Part shown: positions 39,896-48,295 of the stretch, piece by piece
Numbering within the stretch: the stretch's first letter is position 1
Layout of the letters: each line of letters begins with the position of its first letter
NCBI GenBank assembly: GCA_947303945.1
Contig: CAMYZS010000007.1
Span: 1-60,235 of the forward strand
Length of the DNA: 60,235 nt
Direction of reading: 5' to 3'
Origin: an uncultured Candidatus Saccharibacteria bacterium
GTDB lineage: Bacteria > Patescibacteriota > Saccharimonadia > Saccharimonadales > Saccharimonadaceae
Notes under the pieces: model-generated
The model's input: the letters and a program-made list of their open reading frames with translations, nothing else
Database searches by the model: none
What the model was told of the DNA's origin: nothing
Translations under genes and position numbers: made by a program

Positions 39896-42706
39896 TTATT
39901 TGATAACAATATTCACAAGATGGTTTTTTGGAACCACGATAATCTTGGCAATTTCTTTGCCATTGGTAAAGGTTTTGACTTTTTCGTCAGCAATAGCGTA
40001 TTCTTCGAGTTTATTTTTATCCTCGGCTTCATCGGCCGGGACCTGAATACGAGCACGAAGCTTGCCGTTAATTTGCACAACCAACTCAACTTCGCTTGCC
40101 GACAAATGCTTTTCGTCCCATCTCGGCCAAATATCGTCAGACTTAAGCTCTTCCAAAATTTCAGAAGCAAGGTGTGGCGCGAATGGCTTTAAAAGCTTAG
40201 CCAAGACAACGACATCTTCCCGATTAGCGCTATTTTTATATAGCTCGTTGACAAACTCCATTAATGCCGCTACGGCGGTATTGAAGTTATTTCGATACAT
40301 GTCTTCGGTAACTTTTTTAATTGTCTTATGACGATAAGCAATATTGCCATCAGTCTCATTAAACTTTTTGTCAAAAGCTAGAGCCCAACAACGATTTAGG
40401 AAACGGTATACGCCGCCAATAGCCTCCGTGCTCCAAGCAGCGTCCATATTATATGGGCCAATAAAGAGCTCGTAGGTACGAAGAGTATCCGCACCATAGC
40501 CCTGGTCGATTACATCGAGCGGGTCAATAACATTCCCCTTAGACTTGGACATTTTTTTACCATCTGGTGCATTTATATAGCCGTTATAGAGGAGCTTCTT
40601 GATTGGCTCGCGGAAGTCCAAATAGCCCTCATCGGCAAAGAATTTACACCAGAAGCGCACATAGAGAAGATGTGCTACGGCATGGTCACCGCCAACATAG
40701 ACGTCAGTTGGCGCCCAAAAGTTAACCTTCTTTGGATCCCAGGCCATTTTTTTATTGTGCGGATCCGTATAACGCCAAAGATACCAGCTCGAGCAAGCAT
40801 AGCCATCGAGCGTATCGGTCTCGCGCGTCATTTCTTCGCCATTTACTGTAACCTTCATAAACTCTTTGGACTTAGCTAAAGCACTACGTCCAGACGAATC
40901 GGGCTTATAATCGTCGATTTTAGGGAGTAAAACTGGAAGTTGATCTTCTGGAATAGCATGAGGATTACCCTGTTTATCGTAAGCGATTGGAATTGGACAT
41001 CCCCAATAACGCTGACGGGAAATTAGCCAGTCACGCATACGGTAGGTTACTTTAGTATTTCCAAGCTTCTTCTTTTCGAGCCAGGCAATAATGCGCTCAC
41101 CAGCAATAGAATGTTCGAGACCGTCATATTCACCAGAATTAATCATGATGCCAGCGCCAACAATAGCACATGGGTTTTTATAATACTTAAAAGTGGTCGC
41201 ATGCAATTCGTCTTGGACCTTAGCGAGTACTTCCTGCTCATCTAGCCATTCAACTTCAAATTTTTCGTCTGGCTCAAGTTGTTGCTTAATGCGCTTGTTA
41301 GACTTTAGCTGAAATGCGAAACAATAAATATCTTTTTCGATATATTCTTTGCGATTTGCGGCGTAATAATTATGATGAATGCGTGGAGTTTCAGCGATTA
41401 ACTCTAGGTCAGTATAGCCGGTTTCCTCGCGGATTTCGCGAAGTGCACATTCTTCAGGAGTTTCACCCTTTTCGCCGCTACCGCCTACAAATAAGTGCCA
41501 GTCCCGGCCATTAGTCTTGCTCCAATCTAGAGTAAGGTATTTTTTTGCATTAGGGTCATAAACGACAGCAACCGTACCCCAAGTTTTTTTCTTCGCATCA
41601 TCGCGCGCTTCACCGGTAACTTCCTCAATGACTTGGCGAATTGGCAAATCGAACTTTTGTGCAAACTCATAGTCACGCGAATCGTGCGCTGGCACAGCCA
41701 TAATGGCACCTTCACCATATCCGGCAAGAACATAATCGGCAACCCAAATCGGAATTTTTTCATTATTTATCGGATTAATTGCGTAGGCGCCAGTAAAAAC
41801 ACCAGTTTTTTGCTTATTTTCTTGACGCTCAATTTCGGACTTCTTAATAGCGTCCGTACAATAGTTATCAACCTTAGGTTTCTGCTTGGCGGTAACGATT
41901 TTTCCAATAAGTTGATGTTCGGGAGCTAACACCAAGAAAGTAGCGCCAAAGAGCGTGTCGGGACGGGTCGTGAATACTTTTATAGTCTCATTAGAGCCGT
42001 CAATATGAAAATCTATCTCTGCACCCTCACTACGACCAATCCAATTCTTCTGCATCGTCTTAATCTTCTCCGGCCAGTCAAGCGAGTCTATCTCATCGAG
42101 TAATTCATCAGCATATGCAGTTATTTTGAAGAACCACTGCTTCATTTTCTTCTTTTCGACTTCGTGCCCACAACGCCAGCAGTGGCCATTTTCTACCTGT
42201 TCATTCGCGAGCACGGTCTGGTCGACCGGGCACCACCATTGATAGCTCTCAGCCTGATAAGCTAGCCCTTTTTTAAACAGTTGAAGGAAGCACCATTGAG
42301 TCCACTTATAGTATTCTGGGTCAGAAGTATTGATCTCGCGCGACCAATCTATTGCATAGCCAAGGCGTTTAGCTTGTTTGCGGAAGTTATCAATATTGGT
42401 TTTAGTTACTTCCTGCGGCGAAATGCCAGTTTTAATGGCATAGTTTTCGGCTGGAAGCCCAAAAGTGTCATAGCCAAATGGGCGCAAGACATTTATATCT
42501 TGCTGAGCATAAAAACGGGCCAAGCAATCAACAATAGAAAAATTACGAACATGACCAACATGTAGGCCGACGCCAGAAGGGTATGGAAACATCTCAGCAA
42601 GAAACATCTTCGGACGACTATCGTTATCTTTGGCGGCAAAAGGTTTCTCTTTTTCCCAACGCTTTTGCCATTTTTCTTCTATTTTTAGTGGATCATAATG
42701 GCTCAT
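39896..42706 (-). CDS. leuS: Leucyl-tRNA synthetase with an embedded Nudix domain
   Basis: The 936-residue class Ia synthetase has HVGH (49-52, HIGH motif), a zinc-site-like C159...C176xxC179, the CP1 editing domain (TTRPDTLFGATF near 246 and AVPAHDSRDYEF near 337-348 with the conserved aspartate), and KMSKS at 718-722. Between LPIRQVI (about 354-360) and AGIMINSGEYDG (about 518-529), where ordinary LeuRS has about 20 residues, lies a roughly 150-residue insert with a complete Nudix box (GSGEKGETPEECALREIREE and TGY, about 409-431). Both frames and boundaries are intact, so this is one fused protein. The promoter gives a 1-2 nt leader. Confidence 0.95.
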   Translation of the reverse strand: MSHYDPLKIEEKWQKRWEKEKPFAAKDNDSRPKMFLAEMFPYPSGVGLHVGHVRNFSIVDCLARFYAQQDINVLRPFGYDTFGLPAENYAIKTGISPQEVTKTNIDNFRKQAKRLGYAIDWSREINTSDPEYYKWTQWCFLQLFKKGLAYQAESYQWWCPVDQTVLANEQVENGHCWRCGHEVEKKKMKQWFFKITAYADELLDEIDSLDWPEKIKTMQKNWIGRSEGAEIDFHIDGSNETIKVFTTRPDTLFGATFLVLAPEHQLIGKIVTAKQKPKVDNYCTDAIKKSEIERQENKQKTGVFTGAYAINPINNEKIPIWVADYVLAGYGEGAIMAVPAHDSRDYEFAQKFDLPIRQVIEEVTGEARDDAKKKTWGTVAVVYDPNAKKYLTLDWSKTNGRDWHLFVGGSGEKGETPEECALREIREETGYTDLELIAETPRIHHNYYAANRKEYIEKDIYCFAFQLKSNKRIKQQLEPDEKFEVEWLDEQEVLAKVQDELHATTFKYYKNPCAIVGAGIMINSGEYDGLEHSIAGERIIAWLEKKKLGNTKVTYRMRDWLISRQRYWGCPIPIAYDKQGNPHAIPEDQLPVLLPKIDDYKPDSSGRSALAKSKEFMKVTVNGEEMTRETDTLDGYACSSWYLWRYTDPHNKKMAWDPKKVNFWAPTDVYVGGDHAVAHLLYVRFWCKFFADEGYLDFREPIKKLLYNGYINAPDGKKMSKSKGNVIDPLDVIDQGYGADTLRTYELFIGPYNMDAAWSTEAIGGVYRFLNRCWALAFDKKFNETDGNIAYRHKTIKKVTEDMYRNNFNTAVAALMEFVNELYKNSANREDVVVLAKLLKPFAPHLASEILEELKSDDIWPRWDEKHLSASEVELVVQINGKLRARIQVPADEAEDKNKLEEYAIADEKVKTFTNGKEIAKIIVVPKNHLVNIVIK

Positions 42707-42714
42707 AATATGTT

Positions 42715-42743
42715 ATTTTACCCCATTTATTAAGAGGTGTAAA
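42715..42743 (-). promoter_or_regulatory. leuS promoter, near-leaderless
   Basis: Minus strand TTTACA (42738-42743), 17 bases, TAAAAT (42715-42720), then 8 nt to ATG 42706. Confidence 0.72.
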
Positions 42744-42745
42744 AT

Positions 42746-42765
42746 GTTTGTGTTTTAACACAAAC
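42746..42765. promoter_or_regulatory. 20-base palindrome between divergent leuS and PBP promoters
   Basis: GTTTGTGTT-TT-AACACAAAC is a perfect 9-bp inverted repeat. It lies directly upstream of the leuS -35 and at the expected -35 zone of the PBP promoter, a good place for a regulator. Confidence 0.55.
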
Positions 42766-42779
42766 ACGAACAAATAGTG

Positions 42780-42785
42780 TATAAT
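42780..42785 (+). promoter_or_regulatory. -10 box for leaderless PBP gene
   Basis: TATAAT ends 6 nt before the ATG at 42792. The upstream in-frame GTG at 42777 overlaps this box and cannot be in the transcript. Confidence 0.65.
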
Positions 42786-42791
42786 GTAGTA

Positions 42792-45527
42792 ATGGCAAAA
42801 CTTAAAACTGCGAGTGGAAAGAAAACGGCCGCCAAATCTTCGAACAAACGGACGGTAAAGTCGTCTAGTAAGAAGAGTAGGATGAGTCTCTATTCAAATT
42901 TAGCCTACAAGCGCCGTGTCAAGGAAGACATGCGCTCTCGTAAGAAGGCGGAAGAATTAGCAAAGCTACCGAAGAACCCAATCCTACGATTCTTCGCAAG
43001 ACTTAGGCCAGATCGTCTTTTTAAGGCAATTTTTTCCCGGGAAGGTTTGGTCGGAATCTTGAAGTTTATGGCCGCTTGCGTTCTACTTATGATTATTGCT
43101 ATCGGTGGCCTATTCTTATATTTTAAGAAAGATTTGGCCGAAATCGATCCAGAAGAGCTCGCGAGTCGAGTCCAGAATACCGTCAACACATACTACGACC
43201 GAAATGGAAATTTGCTCTGGGAGGATCGTGGTAGCGGTGATTATCGCTTAGTTGTCGATGGTAGCGAGATTTCGACTTATATGCGCCAAGCTACGGTCGC
43301 AATTGAAGACAAGAACTTCTATAATCACTCGGGTATAGATTTGGGCGGTATCGCGCGCGCAATCTATGTCACCGTCCTCAAGCGCGGCAACGTCCAAGGT
43401 GGCTCAACTCTGACTCAGCAATTGATCAAGCAAGTATATTTCTCAGACGAGGCTAAAGACCGTTCTTTTTCTGGCATACCGCGCAAGATTAAAGAGATGA
43501 TTCTCGCAATTGAGGTTGAGAAAATGTATGACAAAGAGCAGATTATCACCCTCTATCTAAACGAGTCTCCATATGGAGGCCGCCGCAATGGCGTCGAATC
43601 TGCTGCGCAAACTTATTTCAATAAGAGTGCAAAAGATCTTGATTTGGCCGAATCAGCATTGCTTGCGGCAATCCCGAACAACCCTGGAGTATTAAATCCA
43701 TATAATGTCGACGGTAACGAGGCACTGATTAATCGTCAACATCTCGTTTTAAACGCAATGGTTGACATGGGTTATATTACCCGCGAAGAGGCAAAAAAGG
43801 CGAAAGAAGTTGCAATATTAGACAAGATCCAGCCCGAACAGAATCAGTACGCTGGCATGAAGGCGCCATGGTTTGTGCTTGAAGTAAAGTCTCAGCTTGA
43901 GGAAAAATACGGCATTAAGACTATGCGCGAAGGTGGTTTCTCGATTACTACCACTATAGATTTACGTGCGCAAAAGCTTGCCGAAGCCGCTATTCGAGAA
44001 GGGGAAAAAGTATTCTATATAAATGGCGCAGATAATGCATCACTAGTGTCAGTCGACGTCGATACAGCACAGGTTATAGCGATGGTCGGTAGTGTAGACT
44101 GGAATAAAAAAGGCTATGGTCAGGTCAATGCCACGACTTCTTTGCTAGAACCAGCTTCATCAATTAAGCCGATTCTTGATTATACGCCACTATTCATGAA
44201 GCGTAATGGAGTAAACTATGCGCCTGGTACCATTCTTCGCGACGAAAACATTAACTCAATTTACTGTGCCGGCACTTACGGCAATTGTAGTGTAAAGAAT
44301 TATTCTGGCCAATTCTATGGCAATATCACGATTCGTAAGTCTTTGGCTGGGTCATTAAACATTGGCGCTATTAAAGCTCTATATATTAACGGCATCGATA
44401 ATAGCTTGAAGGTCGCACATGACCTTGGCGATAAGTCATACTGTGCAAATGGCGAGCAGGCTGGCTTGTCGATGGCGATTGGTGGCGGCTGTTCAGTGCG
44501 CCCAGTTGAGCATGCAAACGCCTATGCAAGCCTTGCTCGTGGCGGAGTTTACAAAGATCTCGTTTACTGGCTAGAAGTAAAGAATTCTACTGGCGACGTA
44601 ATTGACTCATGGGAGGACACTAAAGGCCAACGCGTTGTCGATGCTCAGGTTGCCTATATGACGACTAGCATTCTAACCGATTGTGACGCTCGTAATTTTA
44701 CTTTTGGTTATAATCTTGCGCATAATGCTGGCTTTTGTTCGAACCCGAGCGACGTCGTATTTGGCTCCAAGACTGGTACTTCAGAAAACGGTAACGGTCG
44801 CGCAAAAGATACTTGGATTATGACCGTTTCGCCCGTGCTTGCCACGGCGATTTGGAGCGGAAACCATGACGGTTCGCCATTATATGCGGATACGCACGAT
44901 ATTTGTTTCGCAATTAGCTCTGCCTATATTAGTAAAGTTCACAATCAAGTCTATGCAAAGGATGGTAAGTGGAAGAGGGGGCAACAATTCGAAGTCCCGT
45001 CGGGCATTAAACACACGACAATCAATGGCGTTTACGATTACTGGCCGAGTTGGTATACGCAAAAGAGCTCTGGTATTTCTTCTACGACTAAGACTTTCGA
45101 CCGTATTAGTAAAAAGCTTGCTACAAGCTGTACCCCAGCCGAAACAAAAGTTGAAGCAAAAGTCACGAAAATAATTGATCCGATGACAAAGAAGGAGAGT
45201 TATACAGCTGGTGATTATAATCCAAATAAAAACGACGACGTCCATAGTTGTAGCGATAGAAGGCCGACAGCATCCATATCGGTTTCAAGTGTCGGCAACG
45301 AAGAAGACGGAACTGCTAGTTGGATAATTCGCGGCAATGCTGATTATGGCACATTTGAGTTAGCAAGCTATACGCTTACCGTAAACGGACAAACAGTGAA
45401 GTCTGGTAGCCTCAGTGCGTCTGGCGGATCTATAGAGCATATCACTACCACCAAGCCAACGAATATCACTTTTAAAATCGAGGATAAGGCCGGCTATACC
45501 GCGACTACTACTGGCGGAGCAAACTAA
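42792..45527 (+). CDS. Class A penicillin-binding protein (PBP1A-like)
   Basis: From ATG 42792 the protein has 911 residues: a very basic N-terminus, one membrane helix (about 85-110), a GT51 glycosyltransferase domain (AIEDKNFYNHSGID near 170, GNVQGGSTLTQQLIKQ, LNESPYGG), and a transpeptidase domain with SxxK in PASSIKP (about 456), SLN in AGSLNIGA and KTG in GSKTGTSENG. The C-terminus has an Ig-like strand-rich domain. It polymerises and cross-links peptidoglycan. It is divergent from leuS with a palindrome between the promoters. Confidence 0.95.
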   Translation: MAKLKTASGKKTAAKSSNKRTVKSSSKKSRMSLYSNLAYKRRVKEDMRSRKKAEELAKLPKNPILRFFARLRPDRLFKAIFSREGLVGILKFMAACVLLMIIAIGGLFLYFKKDLAEIDPEELASRVQNTVNTYYDRNGNLLWEDRGSGDYRLVVDGSEISTYMRQATVAIEDKNFYNHSGIDLGGIARAIYVTVLKRGNVQGGSTLTQQLIKQVYFSDEAKDRSFSGIPRKIKEMILAIEVEKMYDKEQIITLYLNESPYGGRRNGVESAAQTYFNKSAKDLDLAESALLAAIPNNPGVLNPYNVDGNEALINRQHLVLNAMVDMGYITREEAKKAKEVAILDKIQPEQNQYAGMKAPWFVLEVKSQLEEKYGIKTMREGGFSITTTIDLRAQKLAEAAIREGEKVFYINGADNASLVSVDVDTAQVIAMVGSVDWNKKGYGQVNATTSLLEPASSIKPILDYTPLFMKRNGVNYAPGTILRDENINSIYCAGTYGNCSVKNYSGQFYGNITIRKSLAGSLNIGAIKALYINGIDNSLKVAHDLGDKSYCANGEQAGLSMAIGGGCSVRPVEHANAYASLARGGVYKDLVYWLEVKNSTGDVIDSWEDTKGQRVVDAQVAYMTTSILTDCDARNFTFGYNLAHNAGFCSNPSDVVFGSKTGTSENGNGRAKDTWIMTVSPVLATAIWSGNHDGSPLYADTHDICFAISSAYISKVHNQVYAKDGKWKRGQQFEVPSGIKHTTINGVYDYWPSWYTQKSSGISSTTKTFDRISKKLATSCTPAETKVEAKVTKIIDPMTKKESYTAGDYNPNKNDDVHSCSDRRPTASISVSSVGNEEDGTASWIIRGNADYGTFELASYTLTVNGQTVKSGSLSASGGSIEHITTTKPTNITFKIEDKAGYTATTTGGAN

Positions 45528-45537
45528 TATTGCTTTT

Positions 45538-45561
45538 TAGCCCCTCTCTTTTTGAGGGGGC
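45538..45561 (+). terminator. Hairpin after the PBP gene
   Basis: AGCCCCTC-TCTTTTT-GAGGGGGCT, with only a weak T-rich tail (TCGCTATTTCTTT). It may serve both converging genes. Confidence 0.55.
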
Positions 45562-45565
45562 TTCG

Positions 45566-46345
45566 CTATTTCTTTCTTGTCGCTTTTGGTTTGCTGCGCC
45601 CGAGACTTTGTTTGTGTTTCTTATTATTCAATTTAGTCTTACGCTGTTCAGAAATTCTTGCGAACATCATCTTGCCGGCATTCGTTTGCAGATAGCGAAC
45701 AAACTCAATTTCAATTGTTTCATTTTTTCCGGCGTATCGGTCCGCAGCATCAACAACAACCATTGTCCCGTCCGGCAGATACGCTATGCCCTGATGCGGA
45801 TTGCTGCCTACACTAATTATTTTCACATGCAACTTATCGCCTGGAAGATATTCACTACGCAATCCTTGCGCTAAATCATTTATATTAATCGCATCAACAT
45901 GTTCTGTTGCAGCAACTTTTGCAAGGTTGAAGTCGTTGGTTAATATAATTCCACCATGCTCCCTAGCCAACTCCAGAAGACGATCATCAACTTTTACACG
46001 GTCGCCTTCGTCGGCAAAGATTTCAACATGAGACAATTCGACGCGCTCAAGCTCGTTGACCACATCGAGACCAAATCGTGCGCGAGTTCGCTTATCAGTG
46101 TCAGACCCGTCAGCTAATAGTTGTAGCTCGCGAATTACTGAGCGCGGAATAAGAATATCGTCCCCTAAAAAGCCCGCCTTCGCCACCGACAAGATGCGCC
46201 CATCCATTAAAGTCGAAGTATCGACAAATACCTTACGACGAACCGTGCTATTAATGCGAGAATTTCCGCCCATAAAGCCCTTGATAGTTAACGCGGTAGT
46301 TTCAAGAAAAATTCCCAATATTATAATGTATGTAAATAATTCCAT
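45566..46345 (-). CDS. PIN-TRAM domain membrane protein (YacL-like)
   Basis: From ATG 46345 the protein has 259 residues: one N-terminal membrane helix, a PIN nuclease domain (KVFVDTSTLMDGRI with the first aspartate, IPRSVIRELQLLAD with the glutamate, ILTNDFNLAKVA with the ND pair), and a TRAM domain (about 185-235, LPGDKLHVKIISVGSNPHQGIAYLPDGTMVVV in part), then a basic tail. This is the YacL family of Gram-positives, a putative RNase. The longer frame to 46363 starts at a TTG before the -10 box and is rejected. The leader is about 3 nt. Confidence 0.9.
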   Translation of the reverse strand: MELFTYIIILGIFLETTALTIKGFMGGNSRINSTVRRKVFVDTSTLMDGRILSVAKAGFLGDDILIPRSVIRELQLLADGSDTDKRTRARFGLDVVNELERVELSHVEIFADEGDRVKVDDRLLELAREHGGIILTNDFNLAKVAATEHVDAININDLAQGLRSEYLPGDKLHVKIISVGSNPHQGIAYLPDGTMVVVDAADRYAGKNETIEIEFVRYLQTNAGKMMFARISEQRKTKLNNKKHKQSLGRSKPKATRKK

Positions 46346-46354
46346 ATTATATAT

Positions 46355-46382
46355 ATTATACAATTTTTACAGTAATAATCAA
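46355..46382 (-). promoter_or_regulatory. Promoter of the PIN-TRAM gene
   Basis: Minus strand TTGATT (46377-46382), 16 bases, TATAAT (46355-46360), then 9 nt to ATG 46345. Confidence 0.65.
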
Positions 46383-46388
46383 GTCACC

Positions 46389-46421
46389 AAAAAGGCCCCC
46401 TTTTGTTAGGGGGCGCTTTTT
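46389..46421 (-). terminator. ldh terminator, bidirectional shape
   Basis: AAAAAGGCCCCC ... GGGGGCGCTTTTT; it touches the last bases of ldh. Confidence 0.8.
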
Positions 46422-47331
46422 ATCCTTCCGCTATTTTAATTGCTTCCTGAAGCACTTTTATACTCTTATTGAGTTTTTCTTGTTCCTCATAATTAAGCTT
46501 CAAGCCGATGCGACGAACGACACCATGGCGACCAATGACGGCCGGAAAGCCGTTATAAGTATCACTCATTTCATCATACGTACTAACTGGAAGAATGCGC
46601 TGCTCATCATTTAGGATACAATTAGTAATTGAAGCCATACAGCTACCAATACCGTAGTAGGTGGCACCTTTTTTCTCAATAATCGTATACGCTTCTTTGC
46701 GGGCATATTCTTCGATTTCATTCAATTCCTCTTTACTAAGAAGATCCGTGATTGGCTGACACCCGACATTTGAACTGCTCCAAATCGCAAACTCCGTATC
46801 GCCATGTTCGCCGACCTGATATGCATGAATGTTCTTCGGATGCACATGAAGACGTTGGCTGAGACGAAAACGCAAACGTGCGGAATCTAACACTGTGCCA
46901 GAACCAATAACACGCTCTGCGGGGAGTCCAGAATAGCGCCAAGTTAGATAAGAAAGAACATCCATAGGGTTACTTACCACTAAGAAAATACCATCAAAGC
47001 CAGCCTCCATAATCTGTCCTATCATATCCTTAAAGATAGCGGCATTCTTCTTGAGCAAGTCCATACGGGTTTCGCCTGGCTTTTGTGGGACGCCAGCCGT
47101 GATTACAACTAAGTCGCAATCACCAGCATCAGCATAACTACCGCTACGGATTTTTAAATAGCTAGGGGATACTGCGAGTGTGTCTCGGAGATCAATCGCT
47201 TCGCCTTCCGCATCTTCGGTATTAATGTCTACTAAAACAAGCTCGTTTACGCTCGTGCGTTGGTGGACCAAAGCATAGCCATAGCTCATGCCTACATTGC
47301 CGGTGCCAACAATCATAACTTTATTTGCCAT
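46420..47331 (-). CDS. ldh: L-lactate dehydrogenase family protein
   Basis: The 303-residue protein has the NAD-binding GTGNVGMS near residue 8, D35-like aspartate in LVDIN, the substrate loop AGVPQKPGETRMDLL with a glutamine as in lactate dehydrogenase rather than the arginine of malate dehydrogenase, SNPMDVL, and the catalytic GEHGDTEF near 180. It should reoxidise NADH by reducing pyruvate, fitting fermentative life. An AAGAAGG site lies about 14 nt before the ATG. Confidence 0.93.
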   Translation of the reverse strand: MANKVMIVGTGNVGMSYGYALVHQRTSVNELVLVDINTEDAEGEAIDLRDTLAVSPSYLKIRSGSYADAGDCDLVVITAGVPQKPGETRMDLLKKNAAIFKDMIGQIMEAGFDGIFLVVSNPMDVLSYLTWRYSGLPAERVIGSGTVLDSARLRFRLSQRLHVHPKNIHAYQVGEHGDTEFAIWSSSNVGCQPITDLLSKEELNEIEEYARKEAYTIIEKKGATYYGIGSCMASITNCILNDEQRILPVSTYDEMSDTYNGFPAVIGRHGVVRRIGLKLNYEEQEKLNKSIKVLQEAIKIAEG

Positions 47332-47385
47332 TGTCTTTTAGTGCCCTTCTTGACTTATATTTTTAATTTTAGCATAAGTGGAATA

Positions 47386-48234
47386 TTAGACAAGAGCCCA
47401 ACAGTTGCAACCTAGTGGCCGAACTATATTCTTTAATTCAAGTAAAGTTATCGTTTGGTTAAACTTTGAAATATCGATTTTTGCATCCTTAGCAATTTCC
47501 TCGCCGCTAATCAGGCCAGCTTTAAGTTTATTAATTATTAGCTCTTCATCCACACTTACGCTTTGATGGTGTGTTTCCGAAGCTTTAATACCTAATGCGC
47601 GAGAAGTAAAATCTTCAAAGCTAATATACGGATGAGCCTCCCATAATAACATATTGCAACCCTTCGACATGGGCTGAGTTATATTGCCTGGAACTACATA
47701 TAAATCTTTGCCCTGTTCGATAGCATATGAAGCCGTGCGTAATGTCCCGGAACGATCAGACGCTTCCACGATAACTACAATATCCGCTAGGCCAGAAATA
47801 AGCCGATTGCGTTCTAGAAAGTTTCAAGCATGCGTCTCATGTCCGACTGGATATTCGGAGATTATCGCCCCACGCTCAAGAATACGTTCAGCTAAACTGT
47901 AGTTTCCGCGAGGGTAAATCTGATTTATCGGCGTCCCCAAAACCGCAACCGTCGCGCCGCCTGCATCTAAACAGCCACGATGCGCGCAGGAATCAATACC
48001 ATACGCTAAACCGCTAACTACAATTACTCCTATTTTTGCTAAATTATAAGCTAGCCGATAGGCAATTTCCTCCCCGTAGCTCGTACATCGGCGAGCGCCC
48101 ACGATTGATACGACTTTTTGGCTATTTTGTTTTTCTGGAAGAGAGCCGCGGCTTCAGAGGTGCGTAGGCGCAGGCGTAATATTAACTAGTGGCTTTGTAA
48201 AACTATGGCTAAAAACACACTCTTTTATTTCCAT
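47386..48234 (-). pseudogene. dprA: dprA (smf) frame interrupted by two in-frame UGA codons
   Basis: A single 283-codon frame from ATG 48234 to 47386 encodes DprA: KPLVNITPAPTHL, then UGA (48154-48156), SRGSLPEKQNSQKVVSIVGARR, VVSGLAYGIDSCAHRG, VAVLGTPINQIYP and ISEYPVGHETHA, then UGA (47824-47826), NFLERNRLISGLAD, EASDRSGTLRTA, VVPGNITQPMSKGCN and the C-terminal winged helix. There is no frameshift and no other stop. DprA loads RecA on incoming single-stranded DNA. A -10 box 6 nt before the ATG is intact. It is either a recent pseudogene or read through; UGA is a normal stop elsewhere here, and tryptophan in LLWEA and NCWALV is UGG. Confidence 0.85.
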
Positions 48235-48240
48235 AGGACA

Positions 48241-48246
48241 ATATTA
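48241..48246 (-). promoter_or_regulatory. -10 box of dprA, leaderless type
   Basis: TAATAT on the minus strand ends 6 nt before the ATG at 48234. Confidence 0.5.
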
Positions 48247-48295
48247 GCGCTTCTTATCACTGAAAAGAAAGCTCAAGTATATTGTTTTTATTATA

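Noticed and set aside
47386-48234. UGA read as glycine, as in Absconditabacteria and Gracilibacteria
   Set aside because: UGA ends grpE, uppP, the DsbA-like and the thioredoxin-like genes at natural positions, and no other gene in the window needs recoding.
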